Assembly (NCBI RefSeq): GCF_001269345.1
Contig: NZ_CXOP01000002.1
Location: forward strand, 186,853 to 250,852
Direction: 5' to 3'
Source of the DNA: Limnohabitans sp. 2KL-27
GTDB taxonomy: Bacteria > Pseudomonadota > Gammaproteobacteria > Burkholderiales > Burkholderiaceae_C
DNA length: 64,000 nt
The position numbers were made by a program, and so were the translations under genes. Positions within the stretch are counted from its first letter, which is position 1. Every line of letters begins with the position of its first letter. This document shows, one piece after another, positions 56,491 to 64,000 of the stretch. Below the pieces are notes generated by a model that searched no databases, was not told where the DNA came from, and saw only the letters and a list, made by a program, of their open reading frames with translations.

Positions 56491-58476
56491 TCAACCTCGC
56501 AAGAGTTTTTCTTCGGCCACGGCCAGCGTTTGGGATTTGCCCGACAGCACCAGCGTGTCGCCCGGATGCAGCACGGTGTCATCGCCGACGATTTCGGGCT
56601 GGCCATTGGCGCGGCGCAGATTCACCACACGCACGCCCATGGCGTGAAAAGACAGGTCCTGGATCTGCTTGCCCAACCAAGGCGAGGCCATGGGCAGCCC
56701 CACAGTGGTCAAGCGCTCGTGGTCGATTTCATCGAGCGTGTCGTCGTCTGCGCCATGGAAGTAACCGCGCAGCAAGTTGTAGCGGGCATCGCGTTGGTCT
56801 TGCACGATGCGGATGACGCGGCGCATGGGCACACCCACCAGCGCCAGCGCATGGCTGGCCAGCATGAGCGAGCCCTCCAGCGCCTCGGGCACCACCTCGG
56901 TAGCCCCCGCCAGCTGCAGCTTTTCCAGATCCAGGTCGTCCTTGGTGCGCACAATCACCGGCACTTGCGGCGCATGGCTGTGGGTGTGGTCCAGCACCTT
57001 CATGGCGGCGGGCACATCCAGGTAGGTGATCACCACGGCGCTCGCGCGGGCCAGGCCTGCGGCCATGAGCGATTGCAAGCGTCCTGCATCGCCAAACACC
57101 ACCGAATCACCGGCTGCAGCGGCCTGGCGCACCCGGTCTGGGTCCAGGTCCAGCGCCATGTAGGGGATGTTTTCCTTTTCGAGCATGCGCGCCAAGTTCT
57201 GGCCGCAACGCCCGTAGCCGCAGATGATGACGTGCTTGCTGGTGTTGATCGACTTGCGGGCGATGCTCGTCATCTGCAAGGACTGCTGCAACCACTCGCT
57301 GGCCACCACCTTGAGCACGATGCGTTCGCTGTGCATGATGATGAAAGGCGTGGCCATCATGGACAGCACCATGCTGGCCAGCACCGGGTTGAGCAAGGCG
57401 GGGGGAATGATCTGGCTTTGCGCCCCCAGTGTGAGCAACACAAAACCGAATTCACCCGCCTGCGCCAGGTACAAACCGGTGCGCAGCGCCACCCCATTGG
57501 GGGCACCTGTGAATTTGGCCAATGCGGTCACCAAAACCAATTTGAACAAAACAGGCAAGGTCGTCAGCAGCAGGACCAAGGGCCAGCGTTCGACCACGAT
57601 GTGCCAGTCCAGCATCATGCCGATGGTGATGAAGAACAGACCCAGCAACACGTCGTGAAAAGGCCGGATGTCCAGCTCCACTTGGTGCTTGTATTCGGTC
57701 TCAGAGATCAACATGCCCGCGATGAAAGCGCCCAGTGCCAGACTCAAGCCTGCCAGTTCGGTGATCCAGGCCAGGCCCAGCGTGACCAGCAGCAAGTTGA
57801 GCACAAACAGCTCTTCGCTTTTGCGCCGCGCCACCAAGGTCAGCCACCAGCGCATCACGCGTTGCCCGCCCGTCATGAGCAAGGTGATCAAGACCGTGGC
57901 TTTGAGCGCGGCGATCACCAAGGCGCTGATCATCTCGTCGGCCGGCGCGCTCAGTGCAGGGACCATCACGATCAACGGGACCACCGCCAAATCCTGAAAC
58001 AAGAGCACGCCCACCACCCGCTTGCCATGCTCGGACTCCAGCTCCAGCCGGTCGGCCACCAGTTTCACCACGATGGCCGTGCTGCTCATGGCCATGGCGC
58101 TCGACAAGGCCAGCGCGGTTTGCCACTCCATCTTCCAAAGCGTAGGGGCCACGGTGGCCACAAACAAGGAAAACACCGTCACGATCACCAGCGTCAACAA
58201 GACCTGCAGCAGGCCCAGGCCAAACACATGCTTGCGCATGGAGCGCAGCTTGGGCAGGTTGAACTCCAGCCCGATCACGAACATCAAAAACACCACGCCG
58301 AACTCGGCCAAGTGTTTCACGCCCTCGGAATTTTGCGCCAGCGCCAGCGCGTTGGGGCCGATCACCACACCCACCGCCAAATACCCAAGCATCGGCGGCA
58401 GCTTGAGCATGCGGCAGCCCACCACGCCCAGCACGGCCGCGAGCAGATACAACAGGGTCAACTCCAAAGCGCTCAT
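56491..58476 (-). CDS. CPA2 family cation/proton antiporter (KefB/KefC-like)
   Basis: 661 residues. About 12 membrane segments in the first 385 residues (MSALELTLLYLLAAVLGVVG; the conserved GVVIGPNALAL and LSSAMAMSSTAIVVKL), then an RCK_N NAD-binding domain (HVIICGYGRCGQNLARML) and an RCK_C domain at the end (LGKQIQDLSFHAMGVRVVNLRR). This is the architecture of glutathione-gated K+ efflux systems. The accessory KefF/KefG subunit is not seen here. The start is the MSALELTLL ATG. Confidence 0.9.
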   Translation of the reverse strand: MSALELTLLYLLAAVLGVVGCRMLKLPPMLGYLAVGVVIGPNALALAQNSEGVKHLAEFGVVFLMFVIGLEFNLPKLRSMRKHVFGLGLLQVLLTLVIVTVFSLFVATVAPTLWKMEWQTALALSSAMAMSSTAIVVKLVADRLELESEHGKRVVGVLLFQDLAVVPLIVMVPALSAPADEMISALVIAALKATVLITLLMTGGQRVMRWWLTLVARRKSEELFVLNLLLVTLGLAWITELAGLSLALGAFIAGMLISETEYKHQVELDIRPFHDVLLGLFFITIGMMLDWHIVVERWPLVLLLTTLPVLFKLVLVTALAKFTGAPNGVALRTGLYLAQAGEFGFVLLTLGAQSQIIPPALLNPVLASMVLSMMATPFIIMHSERIVLKVVASEWLQQSLQMTSIARKSINTSKHVIICGYGRCGQNLARMLEKENIPYMALDLDPDRVRQAAAAGDSVVFGDAGRLQSLMAAGLARASAVVITYLDVPAAMKVLDHTHSHAPQVPVIVRTKDDLDLEKLQLAGATEVVPEALEGSLMLASHALALVGVPMRRVIRIVQDQRDARYNLLRGYFHGADDDTLDEIDHERLTTVGLPMASPWLGKQIQDLSFHAMGVRVVNLRRANGQPEIVGDDTVLHPGDTLVLSGKSQTLAVAEEKLLRG

Positions 58477-58587
58477 GCTTCGATGGTAACAAGCACGTGG
58501 AAAACCCACGGCAACACGGTCCATCCTTTCACCCCCGCTGGGCGCTGGGGCACACCTGTTTCGCGCCACCACACGCCGCCCGATAAA

Positions 58588-59574
58588 ATGTCCCATATGC
58601 TCGCCCATTCCGACCACACCTTGCAACTCGCCCGCGAGACCCTCGACATCGAGGCCGCCGCCTTGCTCCAACTCAAAGCCCGCTTGGACGAGCGCTTTGT
58701 CCAGGCCGTGAACATGGTTCTGGGCGTGCCAGGCCGTGTGGTGGTCACGGGCATGGGCAAAAGCGGGCACATCGGCCGCAAGATTGCCGCGACCCTGGCA
58801 TCGACCGGCACACCGGCCATGTTTGTGCACCCCGGCGAGGCCAGCCATGGTGACCTGGGCATGATCCAGGGCATCGATGTGGTCCTGGCCATCTCCAACA
58901 GCGGTGAGAGCGATGAGCTGGTGGCCATCTTGCCGATCCTCAAACGCCAAGGCGTGCCCCTGATTGCGCTGACCGGTGGCCTGCAGTCCTCGCTGGCCCG
59001 TCATGCCGACGTGGTGCTCGACTGCTCTGTCGACAAAGAAGCCTGCCCCCTGAACCTGGCCCCCACTGCCAGCACCACCGCCCAGCTGGCCATGGGCGAT
59101 GCCTTGGCCGTGGCGCTGCTCGATGCCCGAGGCTTCAAACCCGAAGACTTTGCCCGCTCGCACCCCGGGGGTTCGCTGGGGCGAAGGCTGCTCACCCACG
59201 TGGCCGATGTGATGCGCCAAGGCAGCGATGTGCCCCAAGTCGGACCCGATGCCGAATTCACCGCCCTCATGCGCGAGATGAGCAGCAAAGGGCTGGGCGC
59301 GACCGCCGTGACAGACACCGAAGGCCGCGTGCTGGGGGTGTTCACCGATGGCGACTTGCGCCGCCTGATTGAAAAGGGCGCCGATTTGCGACAGCTCAAG
59401 GCCGGCGACGTGATGCACGCCAGCCCCCGCACCATCCGGGTTGACGCACTGGCGGTTGAAGCGGCCGAAATGATGGAGCAGTGGCGCATCACCAGCATCC
59501 TCGTCATCGACGAAGCCGGCTGCCTGTGCGGCGCCCTGAACACCAACGACCTGATGCGTGCCAAGGTGATCTGA
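58588..59574 (+). CDS. kdsD: D-arabinose 5-phosphate isomerase
   Basis: 328 residues; first step of KDO synthesis (ribulose-5-P to arabinose-5-P). N-terminal SIS domain with VVTGMGKSGHIGRKIAATLASTGTPAMFVHPGEA and the SGESDEL sugar-binding loop, then a CBS pair (VADVMRQG; VMHASPRTIR). The ATG at 58588 (MSHMLAHSD) gives the usual length; 58597 is the alternative. First gene of kdsD-kdsC-lptC. Confidence 0.96.
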   Translation: MSHMLAHSDHTLQLARETLDIEAAALLQLKARLDERFVQAVNMVLGVPGRVVVTGMGKSGHIGRKIAATLASTGTPAMFVHPGEASHGDLGMIQGIDVVLAISNSGESDELVAILPILKRQGVPLIALTGGLQSSLARHADVVLDCSVDKEACPLNLAPTASTTAQLAMGDALAVALLDARGFKPEDFARSHPGGSLGRRLLTHVADVMRQGSDVPQVGPDAEFTALMREMSSKGLGATAVTDTEGRVLGVFTDGDLRRLIEKGADLRQLKAGDVMHASPRTIRVDALAVEAAEMMEQWRITSILVIDEAGCLCGALNTNDLMRAKVI

Positions 59575-59575
59575 G

Positions 59576-60163
59576 ATGCCAACCCTGAAAGCCCTCACAC
59601 CTGCCCTGCATTTCCCGCCCGAATTGCTGCTGCAAGCGCAAGGCATCCGCGTGGCCTTTTTCGACATCGATGGCGTGCTGACCGACGGTGGGCTGTATTT
59701 TTCAGAAGCGGGCGAGACCCTCAAGCGCTTCAACACGCTGGACGGTCAGGGCCTGAAACTGCTGCAAAAGGCCGGCATCACGCCCGTGGTCATCACCGGC
59801 CGCGACTCGGCCCCACTGCGGCTGCGCCTGAAGGCGCTGGGCATCACCCATGCCCGCTTTGGCACCGAAGACAAGCGCCCGGCGGCCGAAGCTTTTTTGA
59901 GCGAACTGAATCTGAGCTGGGCGCAAGCGGCCGCCATGGGCGACGACTGGCCCGATTTGCCGGTGATGCAGCGCGTGGCCTTTGCCTGCGCCCCCGCCAA
60001 CGCACACGCCCAAGCCAAGGCCGTGGCGCACCACACCACCCCAGAGCGTGGCGGCGAAGGCGCGGCTCGTGCCTTTTGTGACCTCTTGCTGGTGGCGGGC
60101 GGTCACTACGCCAGCTTGCTGGCCCAGGTCGGCATCCGCGCGCACACCGGCCCCTCGGCATGA
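59576..60163 (+). CDS. kdsC: KDO-8-phosphate phosphatase
   Basis: 195 residues, HAD subclass C0. FFDIDGVLTDGGLYFS (motif I with DID), VVITGRDSAPLRLR (motif II), and MGDDWPDLPVMQRVAFACAPANA (motif IV). Removes phosphate from KDO-8-P. It starts one base after the kdsD stop and overlaps lptC by four bases. Confidence 0.96.
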   Translation: MPTLKALTPALHFPPELLLQAQGIRVAFFDIDGVLTDGGLYFSEAGETLKRFNTLDGQGLKLLQKAGITPVVITGRDSAPLRLRLKALGITHARFGTEDKRPAAEAFLSELNLSWAQAAAMGDDWPDLPVMQRVAFACAPANAHAQAKAVAHHTTPERGGEGAARAFCDLLLVAGGHYASLLAQVGIRAHTGPSA

Positions 60164-60765
60164 ACAGATTGCGCCAACTGCTCGACAAGTTGAGCATTTA
60201 CCTGCCTTTGATTGTGATGGCCCTGCTGGCCTCAGGCAGTTGGTGGTTGGTCAGGAGTGTGCCGTCTTTGCTCACGCCCGAAGCCAACAAAACTGTCCGC
60301 CAGGACCCCGACTACCACCTGACCCATTTTTCGGTCAAGTCTTTCAATGACAGTGGGCGCATGACCCGTGAAGTCGTCGGCGACAAAGCACAACACTATC
60401 CGGCCACCGAGGCCTTGCACATTGCCCAGGTTCGCATTTACGCCGAAAGCGACAGCGGTGCCAAAATGAACGCCCGAGCCGAGAAGGGCATTGCCACCGA
60501 CGATGGCACACAAGTCACCTTGATCGGCAACGCTTACGCCATCAAACACCCCCAAGAAACCCGCCCCCAAATTGAACTGCGGGGTGAACGCCTGGTCGCC
60601 TTGCCCGACGAAGACCGCGTGGTGTCTGCCGACCCGGTCCTCATCACGCGTGACCGCGATGTCTTCACGGGCAACACCATGGACTTCAACAGCAGCACGG
60701 GCGAGCACGTCTTGCAAGGCCGTGTGCGCGGCACCTTGGCCCCCAAGCCACGAAAAACACCCTGA
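60160..60765 (+). CDS. lptC: LPS export system protein LptC
   Basis: 201 residues. N-terminal anchor (YLPLIVMALLASGSWWLV), then a periplasmic LptA-like beta-jellyroll with PDYHLTHFSVKSFNDSGRM, the usual LptC motif. It bridges the LptBFG transporter and LptA. In most betaproteobacteria lptA and lptB follow directly; here they do not, and the next gene is on the other strand. Confidence 0.92.
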   Translation: MNRLRQLLDKLSIYLPLIVMALLASGSWWLVRSVPSLLTPEANKTVRQDPDYHLTHFSVKSFNDSGRMTREVVGDKAQHYPATEALHIAQVRIYAESDSGAKMNARAEKGIATDDGTQVTLIGNAYAIKHPQETRPQIELRGERLVALPDEDRVVSADPVLITRDRDVFTGNTMDFNSSTGEHVLQGRVRGTLAPKPRKTP

Positions 60766-60816
60766 CGGATGCCACTGGCCACAGGACCATGGCCTGAACA
60801 AATCCCAGAAACGACA

Positions 60817-60837
60817 AAGCCCTGCATTGCAGGGCTT
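60817..60837. terminator. Hairpin between lptC and the RNA-binding protein gene
   Basis: AAGCCCTGC / GCAGGGCTT with a tight loop. On the minus strand it is followed by a short T-rich run (TTTGTCGTTT), so it probably ends the RNA-binding protein transcript. Confidence 0.55.
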
Positions 60838-60882
60838 AGTCAGGATTCAAGGGCCTGTCCGTGAACAGGCCGGGTGCGTGAA

Positions 60883-61440
60883 TCAGTAACCGCCGCCGTA
60901 GCCGCCGCCACCGCCTTCGCGGCGACCGCCACCACCACGTGGGCCGGCGCCGTAGGGGCTGCGGAAACCACCGCCGCCACCTTCGCCACCACCGTAGCCG
61001 CCGCCGCCTTCGCGACGACCGCCGCCGTAGCCGCCGCCACCGCCTTCACGGCCGCCACCAAAACCACCGCCGCCACCTTCGCGACCGCCGCCGTAGCCAC
61101 CGCCACCGCCACCGCCTTCACGGCGACCACCGCCGTAACCGCCGCCGCCACCGCCACCGAAACCACCACCGCCAGTGCGGGGAGGACGGGCTTCCATGGG
61201 ACGGGCTTCATTCACCACCACGTTGCGGCCGCCCAAAGGCTGACCGTTCATGCCGTTGATCGCCGCTTGTGCTTCGTCATCGCTGCCCATTTCCACAAAG
61301 CCGAAGCCTTTGGAGCGGCCAGTGTCACGTTCCATCATGACTTTGGCGCTGGTCACAGCACCGAATTCACCGAAGGCTTGTTCCAGATCGCCGTCGCGAA
61401 CCGAGTAAGGCAGGTTGCCGACGTAAAGTTTGTTGCCCAT
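60883..61440 (-). CDS. Glycine-rich RRM RNA-binding protein
   Basis: 185 residues. One RRM (about residues 3-80) with RNP-2 LYVGNLPY and RNP-1 KGFGFVEM, then a C-terminal tail of about 95 residues made of Gly/Tyr/Arg repeats of the GGGGYGGG-RREGG kind. Related bacterial proteins are cold-induced and may act as RNA chaperones. The tail is encoded by tandem GC-rich repeats, so length varies easily. A 5' untranslated region of over 100 bases is likely. Confidence 0.93.
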   Translation of the reverse strand: MGNKLYVGNLPYSVRDGDLEQAFGEFGAVTSAKVMMERDTGRSKGFGFVEMGSDDEAQAAINGMNGQPLGGRNVVVNEARPMEARPPRTGGGGFGGGGGGGYGGGRREGGGGGGGYGGGREGGGGGFGGGREGGGGGYGGGRREGGGGYGGGEGGGGGFRSPYGAGPRGGGGRREGGGGGYGGGY

Positions 61441-61668
61441 GAAAGGGACTCCTCAAAACACAGAGATAAAAGCGATGGAGCTCCGAAAACGCATTCAACA
61501 AACCTGAAAACATCGGAAGGAAAGCGAAACTGATCTGGTCACCGCAAACATGACTTCGCTGCTTCAGACAGTGAAGTCCGGCAATTATGAGTGATAAAAC
61601 AAAAAAAATTGCAAGGGGTTATCCCCCGAAGGCCCGCCGAATGTGGTCTCCCGTACACATCTGTTGTT

Positions 61669-62871
61669 TTACCAACTCACCTCGCGGTCCGGTGTGGCGC
61701 TGATTTTGTGGACGCTCAAATCAGCGCCGTCGTATTCTTCTTCCGGGCTGAGTTTCAGTCCCAAAGTGAACTTCAAGACCGCATAGACCACCACCCCACC
61801 CAACAAAGCCCAAGCCACGCCCAGCGCAGTGCCGATGCATTGCGCCGTCAGGTTGACACCCCCCAAACCACCCAGACCGGTCGCCCCAAAAATGCCAGCG
61901 GCAATCCCGCCCCAGGCGCCACAGATGCCATGCAAGGGCCACACGCCCAACACATCGTCGATCTTCCACTTGTTCTGGGTCAGGGTGAACATCACCACAA
62001 ACAGGGCCCCCGCCACCGCGCCGGTGACCAAGGCACCAAAAGGGTGCATCAAATCGGAGCCTGCGCACACCGCCACCAAACCGGCCAAGGGGCCGTTGTG
62101 CACGAAGCCGGGGTCGTTCTTGCCCAAGACCAAGGCCGCCAAGGTGCCGCCCACCATGGCCATCAGGGAGTTGACCGCCACCAGGCCCGATATCTTGTCC
62201 AGCGTTTGGGCGCTCATGACATTGAAGCCAAACCAGCCCACGATCAGAATCCAAGAACCCAGGGCCAAGAAGGGGATGCTCGACGGCGGATGCGCCGACA
62301 CCACACCGTCCTTGCGATAGCGGTTGTAACGCGCACCGAGCAACACAATAGCAGGCAAAGCGATCCAACCGCCCATGGCATGCACCACCACCGAGCCTGC
62401 AAAGTCATGGAACTCATCGCCCGTGGCGGCCTTGATCCAGGCTTGCACGCCAAAATGCTGGTTCCAGGCAATGCCCTCAAAGAAAGGGTAGACAAAGCCC
62501 ACGATCACCGCTGTGGCGATCAACTGCGGCCAGAACTTGGCCCGCTCGGCAATGCCGCCCGACACGATGGCGGGAATGGCGGCGGCAAAGGTCAGCAAAA
62601 AGAAGAACTTGACCAGGTCATAGCCGTTCTTGGCGGCCAACTGCTCGGCGCCCACAAAGAAGGTGGTGCCGTAAGCCACGCTGTAGCCCACCACAAAATA
62701 AACCACGGTCGACACTGAGAAATCCACCAAGATTTTCACCAGCGCATTGACTTGGTTCTTTTTGCGGACTGTGCCCAGTTCCAAAAAAGCAAAACCGGCG
62801 TGCATGGCCAACACCATGATGCCGCCCAACAAAATAAAAAGCGCATCTGCGCCCTGTTTTAGTGCTTCCAC
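61669..62871 (-). CDS. amtB: Ammonium transporter (Amt family)
   Basis: 400 residues with eleven membrane segments. LFILLGGIMVLAMHAGFAFLELGTVRKKNQVNALVK at the start, GSVVVHAMGGWIALPAIVLLGAR mid-protein and MHPFGALVTGAVAGALFVV near the C-terminal half match Amt. The start is the GTG at 62871, with AAAGGA six bases ahead. It lacks the cleaved signal peptide of E. coli AmtB, and no glnK gene is adjacent. Confidence 0.85.
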   Translation of the reverse strand: MEALKQGADALFILLGGIMVLAMHAGFAFLELGTVRKKNQVNALVKILVDFSVSTVVYFVVGYSVAYGTTFFVGAEQLAAKNGYDLVKFFFLLTFAAAIPAIVSGGIAERAKFWPQLIATAVIVGFVYPFFEGIAWNQHFGVQAWIKAATGDEFHDFAGSVVVHAMGGWIALPAIVLLGARYNRYRKDGVVSAHPPSSIPFLALGSWILIVGWFGFNVMSAQTLDKISGLVAVNSLMAMVGGTLAALVLGKNDPGFVHNGPLAGLVAVCAGSDLMHPFGALVTGAVAGALFVVMFTLTQNKWKIDDVLGVWPLHGICGAWGGIAAGIFGATGLGGLGGVNLTAQCIGTALGVAWALLGGVVVYAVLKFTLGLKLSPEEEYDGADLSVHKISATPDREVSW

Positions 62872-63076
62872 GATCGTCCTTTGAGGATTTTTGAATTGAT
62901 TTGGTGCATTTCGGGGGCGATCCACCCTCGCGCACCAAAGCAAAGCAAGAAACGCACCCAAACTGACTCACCCGTGAGGGGCTCTGCCTCATCCCCCCAA
63001 ACCGGTGCACGGGGCCCTCACGTAAGATGCGCTCCTTGATTTGAATCGGTGTTCAGGGCTACGCCCGCATTCCCCC

Positions 63077-63643
63077 ATGGAAGCATTCCTCGTCTCTACC
63101 GGCATCGTGGCCCTGGCCGAAATGGGTGACAAAACCCAGCTTTTGTCACTCGTGTTGGCCGCCCGTTTTCGCAAACCCTGGCCCATCGTGCTGGGCATTT
63201 TGGTGGCCACGCTGGCCAACCATGGTCTGGCCGGGGCCGTGGGCAGCTGGGTCACCAGCGTCATGGGGCCCGATGTGCTGCGCTGGGTGCTGGGCGCATC
63301 CTTCATTGCCATGGCGGCGTGGATGCTGATCCCCGACCAACTGGACGACGAAGAAGGCGACAGCGCACCGCGCATGGGCGTTTTTGTCACCACTGTGGTG
63401 GCTTTCTTTCTGGCCGAGATGGGCGATAAGACGCAGATCGCCACCGTGATGCTGGCCGCGCAATACAACGCCTGGTTCATGGTGGTCGCGGGCACCACGC
63501 TGGGCATGATGCTGGCCAACGCCCCCGTGGTGTGGCTGGGCGACGCCATCACCAAACGTGTGCCGCTGCGCCTGGTGCACATCATTTCAGCGGGCATCTT
63601 CGCCGTGCTGGGTGTGATTGCCTTGACGGGTTGGGGCGCTTAA
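63077..63643 (+). CDS. TMEM165/GDT1 family (UPF0016) cation transporter
   Basis: 188 residues with six membrane segments in two repeats, each carrying the E-x-G-D-K-T motif (ALAEMGDKTQLLSLVLAARF and FLAEMGDKTQIATVMLAAQY). Bacterial members such as MneA export Mn2+ (family knowledge). I looked for a yybP-ykoY riboswitch upstream but could not recognise one. Confidence 0.88.
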   Translation: MEAFLVSTGIVALAEMGDKTQLLSLVLAARFRKPWPIVLGILVATLANHGLAGAVGSWVTSVMGPDVLRWVLGASFIAMAAWMLIPDQLDDEEGDSAPRMGVFVTTVVAFFLAEMGDKTQIATVMLAAQYNAWFMVVAGTTLGMMLANAPVVWLGDAITKRVPLRLVHIISAGIFAVLGVIALTGWGA

Positions 63644-63696
63644 ATACAGCGGTCAAGCACTCGGGTACGTGAGCGCACCCCTGTGCGCCATGGTTT

Positions 63697-63999
63697 TCAA
63701 GTCGGCGGCTGGCGCTTGTAAATGACGTGGTACACCCCGGCTACCAGCACAGCGCCGCCCAACACATTCCCCAAAATCACGGGCAGCAAATTGCCCAGCA
63801 TGCCGCTCCAGGTGATGGCGGGGTAGCCCGCCAACCCTGCCTGTTGCAACAACATGGCCAAAGGCATCAGGTACATGTTGGCAATGCTGTGCTCAAAGCC
63901 AGCTGCCACAAAGGCCATCACCGGCAGCATCACAGCCACCGCCTTGTCGGTCACGCTGCGCCCGGCCATGGCCATCCACACGGCCATGCACACCAGCAC
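63697..63999 (-). CDS. Formate/nitrite transporter family protein, 5' end outside the window
   Basis: The last 100 or so residues of an FNT channel. FEHSIANMYLMPLAM is the FNT signature after the fourth helix, and GNLLPVILGNVLGGAVLVAGVYHVIY is the last helix with its basic tail. Reading is open to the window edge, so the N-terminal part lies beyond it. Formate versus nitrite cannot be settled. Confidence 0.88.
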   Translation of the reverse strand: MLVCMAVWMAMAGRSVTDKAVAVMLPVMAFVAAGFEHSIANMYLMPLAMLLQQAGLAGYPAITWSGMLGNLLPVILGNVLGGAVLVAGVYHVIYKRQPPT

Positions 64000-64000
64000 G

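Noticed and set aside
56149..59574. Very long open frame on the plus strand (over 1100 codons) covering the antiporter gene
   Set aside because: Only its last ~329 codons are kdsD; the rest is the GC-rich antisense of the KefB/C-like gene and has His/Gln/Arg-rich composition without domains.
58477..59736. Upstream extension of the antiporter frame on the minus strand
   Set aside because: Antisense of kdsD; the antiporter N-terminus MSALELTLL at 58476 is family-like.
60890..61180. Repetitive GC-rich sequence that could be mistaken for a CRISPR or satellite
   Set aside because: It is in frame with the Gly-rich tail of the RNA-binding protein; units are irregular and without spacers.
62990..63076. 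Possible yybP-ykoY manganese riboswitch before the GDT1 gene
   Set aside because: No conserved core could be matched; the gap is too short for the element plus a promoter.

Overview
The window looks like a high-GC betaproteobacterial chromosome of the order Burkholderiales, most likely family Comamonadaceae. This rests on the gene order dnaA-dnaN-gyrB / rpmH-rnpA-yidD-yidC-mnmE, the homodimeric AceE-type E1, a phasin, betaproteobacterial protein styles and GC-rich codon use. I cannot name a genus. The chromosomal replication origin lies at about 42.67-42.91 kb, between dnaA (minus) and rpmH (plus). Most core genes to its left are on the minus strand and many core genes to its right are on the plus strand, as expected for bidirectional replication away from this point.

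Layout. 1-8.9 kb: a fatty acid desaturase (cut by the window edge), pgk, azlCD, fmt-def, a lipid A phosphoethanolamine transferase facing a PAP2 phosphatase, and dprA. 9.0-12.3 kb: secF-secD-yajC. 12.5-15.1 kb: a cobalt-type nitrile hydratase operon (alpha, beta, accessory protein) with a DMT exporter. 15.1-18.5 kb: an exported coiled-coil protein, an enoyl-CoA hydratase, a phasin and an unknown membrane-anchored protein. 18.5-26.9 kb: an AceE-like E1 with a divergent Lrp regulator, an SDR with a TRAP transporter operon, a DEDDh exonuclease and a metallophosphoesterase. 37.3-47.0 kb: the origin genes. 47.2-54.5 kb: a second desaturase, an acyl-CoA synthetase and a branched-chain amino-acid-type ABC transporter. 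54.6-64 kb: a cupin, a HAD dehalogenase, apt, a KefB/C-type antiporter, kdsD-kdsC-lptC, a glycine-rich RNA-binding protein, an Amt transporter, a GDT1 family transporter and the 3' part of a formate/nitrite transporter.

Accessory island, 26.9-37.2 kb. This stretch is visibly more AT-rich from about 28.3 to 35.4 kb, and the genes of its core are oriented against the neighbouring core genes. It starts with a FitAB-type toxin-antitoxin remnant sandwiched between two copies of the 3' end of the metallophosphoesterase gene, then parDE with a palindromic operator. The centre is a candidate multi-subunit restriction-modification system. It has a Dcm/M.SsoII-like C5 methyltransferase with an N-terminal HTH, a small unknown protein, and a tight four-gene operon of a GHKL (MORC/MutL-like) ATPase, a McrA-like HNH nuclease, a SNF2 translocase and a stand-alone EcoRII-N (B3-like) DNA-recognition protein. 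The methyltransferase promoter carries a LexA-like box and a perfect 17+1+17 palindrome. The island ends in broken genes: a decapitated S24/DUF3427 protein and a DUF3800 gene with an in-frame amber stop.

How the island genes may work together (inference). The methyltransferase would mark CCWGG-like sites and repress its own promoter. The EcoRII-N protein would recognise the same unmodified sites. The SNF2 and GHKL ATPases would supply DNA remodelling or clamping, and the HNH protein would cut. In classical EcoRII, recognition and cleavage are in one polypeptide; here they seem to be split over at least four.
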